Of a DNA stretch of 10,627 nucleotides, positions 5,264 through 10,627 are shown piece by piece. The translations under genes were made by a program, and so were the position numbers. This DNA is from VGBK01 sp964548475 (GTDB lineage Bacteria > Actinomycetota > Acidimicrobiia > Spongiisociales > UBA11373), in the NCBI GenBank assembly GCA_964548475.1, contig CAZJRF010000067.1:1-10627 (forward strand), written 5' to 3'. The notes under the pieces were generated by a model. It made no database searches, had not been told where the DNA came from, and saw nothing but the letters and a program-made list of their open reading frames with translations. Position 1 is the first letter of the stretch. Each line of letters opens with the position of its first letter.

Positions 5264-6035
5264 CTCTCTCCCCCGTGTTCATCTCGTAGATCAGACGCAG
5301 GCCGTCGAGGGTGAGACGGACGTCCACCGTGCTCACCGTGCGGCACAGGGGCACGATGGTAGGCGCCAGGCCCCCGGTGGCCACCACCGCCGGCTCGCCC
5401 CCCACCTCGGCGGCCAGCCGCTCGACTATGCCGTCCACCATGCCGGCGTGCCCGAAGAGCAGGCCGCTCTGCATGGCCTCCACCGTGTTCTTACCGATGG
5501 CGGCGCGGGGCACACGCGTCTCCACCCGCCGCAGAGCGGCGGTGGCGCTGATCAGCGCCTGCTCGGAGACCCGCAAGCCGGGGGCGATTGCCCCGCCGAT
5601 GTAGGCCCCTTCTGCATCCACCACGTCGAAGTTGGTCGAGGTGCCGAAGTCGATGCTGATGGCCGGAGACCCGTACTTGTGCAGGGTGGCCACCGCGTTG
5701 ACCACCCGGTCGGCCCCCACCTCCCGCGGGTTGTCGATGTTGATGGCGATGCCGGTGCGGACCCCGGGGCCCACCACCACCAAGGGGCCCTGCACCATCC
5801 GGCCGGCCAGGTCCACCATGGCTTCCTTCACCTCGGGCACCACGCTCGAGAGGGCCACCCCCCGGCAGTCCTCCACTTGCCAGCGGTCCTGGCGAAGCAA
5901 GCCGTCGAAGTAGAGGCGGTACTCGTCGGCCGTGCGGTCGTGCACCGTGGAGAGGCGCCACTGGTCGAGGAGTTCCTCCCCTTTGAACAGCCCCATGACC
6001 GTCTGGGAGTTGCCTACGTCGATGGCGATCAGCAT
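5253..6035 (-). CDS. coaX: Type III pantothenate kinase
   Basis: CoaX phosphorylates pantothenate with ATP, the first step of coenzyme A synthesis. The 260-residue protein is of usual length and shows the ASKHA-fold motifs: IDVGNSQT (5-12, D6), NPREVGADR (102-110), the catalytic-site segment DFGTSTNFD (129-137), GGAIAPG (147-153), NTVEAMQSG (183-191) and ATGG near 219-222. The ATG at 6035 forms TGATG with the stop of panC and lies 6 nt from a GGAGG. The GTG one codon earlier is only 3 nt from it and is less likely. The gene sits between panC and lysS, as in M. tuberculosis but without panD. Overlaps on both sides indicate a single transcript with coupled translation. No anomaly is seen. Confidence 0.96.
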   Translation of the reverse strand: MLIAIDVGNSQTVMGLFKGEELLDQWRLSTVHDRTADEYRLYFDGLLRQDRWQVEDCRGVALSSVVPEVKEAMVDLAGRMVQGPLVVVGPGVRTGIAINIDNPREVGADRVVNAVATLHKYGSPAISIDFGTSTNFDVVDAEGAYIGGAIAPGLRVSEQALISATAALRRVETRVPRAAIGKNTVEAMQSGLLFGHAGMVDGIVERLAAEVGGEPAVVATGGLAPTIVPLCRTVSTVDVRLTLDGLRLIYEMNTGERDER

Positions 6036-6925
6036 CACGCCCCTCCCGTGTAGAGGATGGAAGGTCCTTCAAGCCATCGGCCCCGGTCGGCGGTGCCGTC
6101 CGGTTCGAGCCGCACGTTGTCGATCAGCCGCACCGGCCCCACCCGTACCGCCACCGCCAGGACGGCCGGCCGGTCGAGGGCCGAAATCCGGGTGACGGCG
6201 CCGGCATCGGCCAGGGCCACGTAATCGGGCCGGGAGAGGCCCGCCGCCTCCATCTCGCCGGCGACGATGCCCTCCAGGGCGGCACCGGAGCGCTCCCCGG
6301 CCGCGGCCGCATCGGCGGCGGCCATGAGGCCCCGGGAGATGGAGAGGGCGGCGGCCCGGTGGGTCGCCGGCAGAAACACGTTGCGGGTGGACAGGGCCAG
6401 GCCGTCCTGCTCCCGCACCGTCGGGCAGCCGATCACCCGCACCGGGAAGGACAGGTCGGCAGCCAGACGGGTCACCAACGCCAGCTGCTGGGCGTCCTTG
6501 CGGCCGAAGAAGGCGAGGTGGGGTGCCAGGCCGGCATAGAACTTGGCCACCACGATGGCCACCCCGTCGAGGTGCCCCGGGCGGTAGGGCCCTTCCATTT
6601 CGGCGCTCAGGGCCGGCAGCGACACCCGGGTGGCCGGCGGGACCGGATACATCTCCTCCGGGGATGGGGCGAAGAGCAGGTCCCCCCCGGCCGCCTCGGC
6701 AAGGGCGGCATCGCGGTCGAAGTCGCGCGGGTAGCGGTCCAGATCGGCCACCTCGTTGAACTGCAGCGGGTTGACGAAGAGGCTCACCATCACCGTGTCG
6801 GCCCGCCCGCGAGCTGCCTCGATCAACGACAGGTGGCCCTCGTGCAGGAAGCCCATCGTGGGCACCAGGGCGGTGGTCCCCCGGGCGGCCGCCCGGGTTT
6901 CGGCAAAGGTAGCCGTGACCCTCAC
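6035..6925 (-). CDS. panC: Pantothenate synthetase (pantoate--beta-alanine ligase)
   Basis: PanC joins pantoate and beta-alanine using ATP, through a pantoyl adenylate. The 296-residue protein is of standard length. It has PTMGFLHEGHLSL (22-34; the HIGH-like motif with H28 and H31), SLFVNPLQF (48-56), FFGRKDAQQL (139-148; an Arg where enteric enzymes have Glu, as is common in actinobacteria) and LALSTRN (176-182), the KMSKS-equivalent loop. The start is a GTG (6925-6923) whose last two bases lie in the TGA of the upstream gene, a 4-nt GTGA overlap. The stop overlaps coaX by 1 nt. panD, which makes beta-alanine and usually follows panC in this block, is not here. That does not imply its absence from the genome. 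Confidence 0.97.
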   Translation of the reverse strand: MRVTATFAETRAAARGTTALVPTMGFLHEGHLSLIEAARGRADTVMVSLFVNPLQFNEVADLDRYPRDFDRDAALAEAAGGDLLFAPSPEEMYPVPPATRVSLPALSAEMEGPYRPGHLDGVAIVVAKFYAGLAPHLAFFGRKDAQQLALVTRLAADLSFPVRVIGCPTVREQDGLALSTRNVFLPATHRAAALSISRGLMAAADAAAAGERSGAALEGIVAGEMEAAGLSRPDYVALADAGAVTRISALDRPAVLAVAVRVGPVRLIDNVRLEPDGTADRGRWLEGPSILYTGGA

Positions 6926-7740
6926 GGGAGAGCGTCCTCTATCTCGGCGTCGGTGCCGGCCAGGTGGGCAGCGGCCCGGGCGAAGGCCACGAAGGCGGCC
7001 GCCAGCTCGGGGGCACCGGCCGACACTGCCTCAACCTGGGCCCGCACCGTCCCCGTCTCACCGCGCGCCACCGGCCCGGTCAGAGCCTCGTCGGGGCCCA
7101 GGCGAAGAGCATTGTCCACGGCCGCTCGCACCAGCGGCTCGGCCACCCCGAAGCCGACCCCGGCCGCCTCGAACAGGCGCCGGGCCATGGCCAGGGCGGC
7201 CACGGGGTAGTTGGCGGCAGCCGAGGCGGCGGCGTGGTAGAGGGCCTTGCGCTCGTCGGCCAGGGCGAAGGGGCGGCAGCCGATGGATTGAGCCAATTCG
7301 ACGAGGCGGGCGAACAGCCCATCGTCCTCCGCTGTGATCCCCACCCAGGCCCCGGGCAGACGGTCCCGCCCGTCGCGCGGGTTGGGCAAGGTCTGCAGCG
7401 GGTGGAACGACCCCACCGGGCAGTGGTCGGCCAGGGGGAAGAGGGCGGAGAGCGGGGTGAGGCCGGAGAGGTGCACCGCCCCCCGCACGGCCGGGGCGTG
7501 GGGGGCCAGCCGCTCGGCCACCCCGGCGATGGCGCCGTCGCTGACCGCGACCAGGAGCAGGTCGGCGGCGGGGAGCGGCTCGTGCCAATCCAGCCAGCGC
7601 GCCCCGGGAAGAGCGGCCGAAGCGGCCTGCAGGCCCTCGAAATCACGGGCGAGCACCCCCACCACCCGATGGCCGGCGTCCACCATCGCCAGGCACAGCG
7701 CCAGCCCGGCCCGGCCGGGCCCCACCAGGATGACCTCCAT
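6922..7740 (-). CDS. Rossmann-like/DUF2520 dehydrogenase, candidate ketopantoate reductase (PanG-like)
   Basis: The 272-residue protein opens with a dinucleotide-binding strand and glycine motif (ILVGPGRAG, residues 4-12) and a long Rossmann domain to about 125. The helical DUF2520 domain follows, with AVHLSGLTPLSAL (88-100), GSFHPLQTL (110-118), KALYHAAASAAANY (165-178) and ALTGPVARGE (219-228). M. tuberculosis has a relative (Rv3603c) directly before panC. The Francisella ketopantoate reductase PanG is, as I recall, of this family. Reduction of ketopantoate to pantoate by NADPH is therefore a reasonable inference from family and position. The gene shares a 4-nt overlap with panC, whose substrate it would make. 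The ATG at 7740 has GGAGG 6 nt upstream. Membership of the family is firm; the reaction is not proven. Confidence 0.85.
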   Translation of the reverse strand: MEVILVGPGRAGLALCLAMVDAGHRVVGVLARDFEGLQAASAALPGARWLDWHEPLPAADLLLVAVSDGAIAGVAERLAPHAPAVRGAVHLSGLTPLSALFPLADHCPVGSFHPLQTLPNPRDGRDRLPGAWVGITAEDDGLFARLVELAQSIGCRPFALADERKALYHAAASAAANYPVAALAMARRLFEAAGVGFGVAEPLVRAAVDNALRLGPDEALTGPVARGETGTVRAQVEAVSAGAPELAAAFVAFARAAAHLAGTDAEIEDALP

Positions 7741-7831
7741 GCCCCGCCTCCAGTCCGCTGCGGGTACCGGGACAACCCGAGTGTAGGGGAGGGGCGCCCC
7801 CGGCCGCCGCCGCGCCGGCGAGGCGGGCGGC
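7741..7831 (-). promoter_or_regulatory. Intergenic gap between folK and the panG-like gene, possible internal promoter
   Basis: This 91-bp stretch is the only sizeable gap in the run from ftsH to lysS. A TACACT (7785-7780, minus strand) could be a -10 element about 40 nt before the ATG. No convincing -35 is seen, and the far half is a GC-rich run of GGC/GCC repeats. In M. tuberculosis two small genes stand at this place. Confidence 0.25.
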
Positions 7832-8341
7832 TCAGCCCTCCGTCGCCGGCATCCGCCACCAACCCGGCCCCTCCACCACCACCACTCCCTGCCCGGCCAC
7901 CGCCGGCAGCAGGGAGGCGGCCTCCGTGCCGTCGGGCAGGGCCGCTGCTGCCCAGGCCTCCACCAGCGGCTCCAGGGCGAAACGGCGCACGGTCAGCCGC
8001 GGATGGGGGACCACCAGCCCGGGCTCGTCCACCTTCTTTCCCTCGTAGAGCAGCAGGTCGACGTCGAGCGAGCGCGGCCCCCAGCGCACCAGCCGACGCC
8101 GGCCCGCCGCCCGCTCGGCTGCCCGACCCAGGTCGAGCAACGCACGAGGGGGAAGCGCCGTCTCCACCACCAGGACTGCGTTCAGGAACGGCCCCTGCGC
8201 CGGCCCCCCGATCGGCGCTGTCTCGTACAACGAGGAAACGGCCACCAGGGGCCCGGCGTCACCCAGGCGCCGCACCGCCCCGGCCAGGTTGGCTCGCCGA
8301 TCGCCGAGGTTGGAGCCCAGCCCGAAAGCCGCCCGGGCCAC
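7832..8341 (-). CDS. folK: 6-hydroxymethyl-7,8-dihydropterin pyrophosphokinase (HPPK)
   Basis: FolK transfers pyrophosphate from ATP to hydroxymethyl-dihydropterin, the substrate then used by FolP. The 169-residue protein has GLGSNLGDR (7-15), SLYETAPIGG (37-46), GPFLNAV (50-56), the metal- and ATP-binding segment RWGPRSLDVDLLLY (86-99; D93 and D95) and VPHPRLTVRRFALEPL (111-126). The start is GTG at 8341-8339, 3 nt after the stop of the upstream gene, with AGGCG nearby. It lies in the folP to folK order of actinobacteria, but the gene between them is not folB. The C-terminal stretch after residue 130 is not well conserved and ends in a short Trp-containing tail. Confidence in function is high. 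Confidence 0.96.
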   Translation of the reverse strand: MARAAFGLGSNLGDRRANLAGAVRRLGDAGPLVAVSSLYETAPIGGPAQGPFLNAVLVVETALPPRALLDLGRAAERAAGRRRLVRWGPRSLDVDLLLYEGKKVDEPGLVVPHPRLTVRRFALEPLVEAWAAAALPDGTEAASLLPAVAGQGVVVVEGPGWWRMPATEG

Positions 8342-8344
8342 GGC

Positions 8345-8818
8345 TCAGGCGCCTGCCGCCTGGGGGATGACCGCCCGCGCCTCGGGGCCCAGCGGGCGGC
8401 GCAGGATCTGCTGAATCGTGTCGGTGGCAACGATCGGCTCGGTAACCAGCCCGGAGAACACCAGGTACCCGGCCAGGATGCCGGCGACCGCGTCGTCGAT
8501 AGTGTCACGGTGCAGAAGCACCCGGGGCTGGTCGCGCAGCACCGAGCGCAGAGTCGAGAAGACCCGTTCGGCCGACTCCGGCTCCAGGTCGGCCAGCGGC
8601 TCGTGCACGGCCGCCAGGCCCGCCGCCCGGTAGGCGGCCAGGTTCTGATTGCCGGGCAGCAGGGACAACACAGCGCTGAAGCCGTTGGCGCGCAGCCAGG
8701 CGATCTCCTCCTCGCGCCGCACCCGCCGGTGTTGGAAGCCGAAACCGCCGATGCGCTCGGCCACCGCCAGGCGGCCGGAGATCACCCAGGTGAAGCCCCT
8801 GGGCTCAAGGCCGGTCAT
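8345..8818 (-). CDS. Dual-specificity-phosphatase-fold protein lacking the catalytic Cys and Arg, in the folB position
   Basis: The 157-residue protein resembles small dual-specificity or tyrosine phosphatases. It has an N-terminal WVISGRLAVAERIG (11-24), EEEIAWLRANGFSAVLSL (36-53), an AYRAAGL and LADLEP region where the general-acid loop lies (about 62-80), and a P-loop position at VLLHRDTIDDAVAG (100-113). In active enzymes this last is H-C-X5-R. Here Cys is Arg104 and the closing Arg is Ala110, so phosphatase chemistry is not expected. It starts at ATG 8818, 2 nt after the folP stop, with GAGAGGG before it, and ends 3 nt before folK. The frame continues upstream to 9121, but that part lies inside folP and has no homology. 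It sits exactly where folB normally is, yet shows no FolB resemblance. A regulatory or ligand-binding role is possible; the function is unknown. Confidence 0.75.
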   Translation of the reverse strand: MTGLEPRGFTWVISGRLAVAERIGGFGFQHRRVRREEEIAWLRANGFSAVLSLLPGNQNLAAYRAAGLAAVHEPLADLEPESAERVFSTLRSVLRDQPRVLLHRDTIDDAVAGILAGYLVFSGLVTEPIVATDTIQQILRRPLGPEARAVIPQAAGA

Positions 8819-8820
8819 GC

Positions 8821-9699
8821 TCACCCTCTCGCTGCAACCGCCCTCACGATAGCGTCGGCCACGCGCGCTGTTTGTAGTCCTGCGACCACGTTGTGCACCC
8901 GGATGACGGCCGCCCCGCCGGCAATGGCGAGCACGTGGGCCGCGGTCGAGGCGGTGTCCCGCTCCCCAGGGGGCAGCGGCCCCAGGATGTCGGACAGGAA
9001 GCGCTTGCGGGAAGCCCCCACCATCACCGGGCGCCCGGAGATCACCAGGTCGGGGAGTCCCCGCAGCAGGGCCAGGTTGTGCTCCAGCGTCTTGCCGAAG
9101 CCGATCCCCGGATCCAGACACACGCAGGCGGCGTCGATTCCGGCCGCCTCCGCCACCGTCGCCCGTCCGGCCAGGAACCGGGCGACCTCGGCCACGACAT
9201 CCTCGTATTGGGGTGCCTCCTGCATGGTGCGCGGTGTCCCCTGCATGTGCAGCAGCACCAGGCCCGCCCCTGCCGCCGCCACCACCTCCGCCATGGCTGG
9301 GTCGCCCAGGGCGGTGATGTCGTTCACCACCGCGGCCCCGGCCTCCAGGGCGGCTGCCGCCACCTCCGCCTTGGCAGTGTCGATGGAGACTACCGCCCCT
9401 GCAGCCGCCAGATCGCGCACCACCGTGACAACGCGGCGCAGCTCCTCGGCCGCCTCTACCGGAGCCGCCCCGGGGCGGGTGGACTCACCCCCCACGTCCA
9501 CCAGGTCGGCCCCCTGCGCGAGCATCTCCAGGCCACGGCGCACCGCCTCCCCGGCCTCGGCGTGGAGACCCCCGTCGCTGAAGGAATCGGGGGTGACGTT
9601 GAGCGCCCCCATGACCAGCGTGTGCCGGGCGTTGTCGAGCACCCGCCCCCGCACCCGCCAGCGCACCGGCCGGAAAAGGGAAAGGGGAGCGCCGGTCAC
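8821..9699 (-). CDS. folP: Dihydropteroate synthase
   Basis: FolP condenses hydroxymethyl-dihydropterin pyrophosphate with para-aminobenzoate and is the sulfonamide target. The 292-residue TIM-barrel protein has every family motif in order: NVTPDSFSDGG (34-44), VGGESTRPGA (69-78), SIDTAK (105-110), VND (125-127), HMQGTPRTMQ (151-160), DPGIGFGKT (196-204), GASRKRF (228-234) and RVHNV (267-271). The start is taken as GTG (9699-9697), one base after the ftsH stop. The ribosome-binding site is weak, and an in-frame GTG a little later cannot be excluded, as the first 25 residues are poorly conserved. In related genomes folE lies between ftsH and folP; here there is no room for it. The function is secure. 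Confidence 0.96.
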   Translation of the reverse strand: MTGAPLSLFRPVRWRVRGRVLDNARHTLVMGALNVTPDSFSDGGLHAEAGEAVRRGLEMLAQGADLVDVGGESTRPGAAPVEAAEELRRVVTVVRDLAAAGAVVSIDTAKAEVAAAALEAGAAVVNDITALGDPAMAEVVAAAGAGLVLLHMQGTPRTMQEAPQYEDVVAEVARFLAGRATVAEAAGIDAACVCLDPGIGFGKTLEHNLALLRGLPDLVISGRPVMVGASRKRFLSDILGPLPPGERDTASTAAHVLAIAGGAAVIRVHNVVAGLQTARVADAIVRAVAARG

Positions 9700-9700
9700 C

Positions 9701-10627
9701 TCAGGGGGCGGGCGGGCTCTCGTCGGGGGTGACGGGCAGGGCCACGATCCTGCCGGACGGCTCGCCGTTGGGCATCTGGATGCGCATCGACCCGTTGGTG
9801 GCGTGCTCCCACTTGGGAACGTCGAAGAAGGTCTCTTTGATCTCCTCGGCGTCCAGCGTCTCCTTCTCTATCAGCACCTCGGTGATGCGGTCCAGGGCGG
9901 CCCGATGAGTAGTCAGGATGGCCCGTGCCTCTTCGTGGGCCCGGGTGACCAGCTTGCGAACCTCCTCGTCGATCATGGAGGCCACCTCATCGGAGTGATC
10001 CTGGTGGCGGGTGTAGTCGCGACCCAGGAACACCTCCCCCTCCGGCTCGCCGTACTTCATGGGCCCCAGCCGGTCGCTCATGCCGTACTCCATGACCATG
10101 CGCCGCGCCAGGTTGGTGACCTCCTGGATGTCGTTGTGGGCGCCGGTGGAGGGGTCGCCGAAGACGATCTCCTCGGCGGTGCGGCCGGCCAGGCCCATCG
10201 CCAGGTGATCGACCAGCTCGCTCTTGCGCTGATAGGTCTTGTCGGTCATGGGCAGCGAGCGCGTGTAGCCGCCGGCCCGGCCCCGGGGGATGATCGTCAC
10301 CTTGTGCACCGGATCGGCCATGGGCAGCGCGTGACCCACCAGGGCGTGGCCGCCCTCGTGCACCGCGGTAAGCCGCTTGTCCTCCTCGGTCATCACCCGG
10401 CTGCGCCGCTCCGGGCCGGCCATCACCCGGTCCACCGCCTCCTCGAGCTCCTCCTGACCGATGACGTCCTTGCCGCGCCGGGCGGCCAGGATGGCCGCCT
10501 CGTTGATGGTGTTAGCCAGGTCGGCTCCGCTGAACCCGGGGGTGGAGCGGGCCAGCACCCCTAGATCGGCCTCGTGCTCCAGCGGCTTGCCCTTGGCATG
10601 CACTCCGAGAATGCCCTCGCGGCCCTT
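9701..10627 (-). CDS. ftsH: ATP-dependent zinc metalloprotease FtsH, C-terminal 308 residues (runs off the right edge)
   Basis: FtsH is a membrane-anchored AAA+ protease that degrades misfolded and regulatory proteins. The visible part begins in the second half of the AAA module (KGREGILGVHAKGKPLEHEA) and continues through STPGFSGADLANTINEAAIL, the sensor-2 region. It then enters the peptidase domain with the zinc motif HEGGH (fragment residues 90-94) and TGAHNDIQEVTNLARRMV (about 161-178), which supplies the third zinc ligand Asp. A helical domain and an extended tail ending in DESPPAP follow. The transmembrane segments and Walker A and B motifs lie beyond the edge. Gly in place of Ala in the HExxH motif is usual in actinobacteria. 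The stop is 1 nt before folP, so the fol genes probably share its transcript. Confidence 0.97.
   Translation of the reverse strand, partial: KGREGILGVHAKGKPLEHEADLGVLARSTPGFSGADLANTINEAAILAARRGKDVIGQEELEEAVDRVMAGPERRSRVMTEEDKRLTAVHEGGHALVGHALPMADPVHKVTIIPRGRAGGYTRSLPMTDKTYQRKSELVDHLAMGLAGRTAEEIVFGDPSTGAHNDIQEVTNLARRMVMEYGMSDRLGPMKYGEPEGEVFLGRDYTRHQDHSDEVASMIDEEVRKLVTRAHEEARAILTTHRAALDRITEVLIEKETLDAEEIKETFFDVPKWEHATNGSMRIQMPNGEPSGRIVALPVTPDESPPAP

Noticed and set aside
8345..8818. Divergent dihydroneopterin aldolase (FolB)
   Set aside because: None of the FolB motifs are visible, and the sequence follows the phosphatase fold pattern along its whole length.
8003..10564. Plus-strand open frame of 853 codons
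   Set aside because: It is antisense to folK, the phosphatase-like gene, folP and ftsH, all of which have full family motifs. The long frame comes from rare stop codons in GC-rich DNA.

Overview
The window is very GC-rich, densely packed and almost entirely coded on the minus strand. It looks like a chromosomal segment of a member of the Actinomycetota, probably a deep-branching or uncultured one, because a 10-N gap at 2106-2115 points to a scaffolded draft or metagenome assembly. The main evidence for the phylum is gene order. Reading the minus strand from right to left, ftsH, folP, folK, a DUF2520/Rossmann protein, panC, coaX, lysS and clpC follow the same order as Mycobacterium tuberculosis Rv3610c to Rv3596c (recalled, not searched). 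Several members of that block are missing here: folE, folB, panD and lsr2.

Layout on the minus strand. Positions 10627-5253 hold a tightly overlapping housekeeping run: the C-terminal part of ftsH, folP, a phosphatase-fold protein with a lost catalytic site in the place of folB, folK, a candidate ketopantoate reductase (panG-like), panC and coaX. lysS (5263-3819) follows. Its reading frame is broken after motif 2, and about 18 codons seem to be missing, so it reads as two ORFs joined by a TGATG overlap. Two inverted repeats (3794-3821 and 3765-3781) separate it from the next unit.

The interval 3760-1560, between lysS and clpC, looks like an insertion into the conserved block. It carries hypA with an enlarged zinc domain and, 4 nt downstream, a MinD/Mrp-type ATPase that resembles the ATPase-type HypB known from Thermococcales. 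Then comes a toxin-antitoxin pair (ribbon-helix-helix antitoxin and MazF-like toxin) with a clear palindromic operator, the toxin being cut by the assembly gap. Last is the C-terminal relic of a secreted carbohydrate-binding-domain protein. On the plus strand, 570-1562 encodes a long-chain polyprenyl diphosphate synthase, divergent from the start of clpC (minus strand, TTG start at 354, running off the left edge).

How the genes fit together: the fol genes make folate, panG/panC/coaX serve pantothenate and coenzyme A synthesis, and lysS, ftsH and clpC serve translation and protein quality control. HypA and the HypB-like ATPase would deliver nickel to a [NiFe] hydrogenase encoded elsewhere. The polyprenyl synthase would supply a quinone side chain or a lipid carrier. 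No rRNA, tRNA, CRISPR array or intact mobile element was seen.
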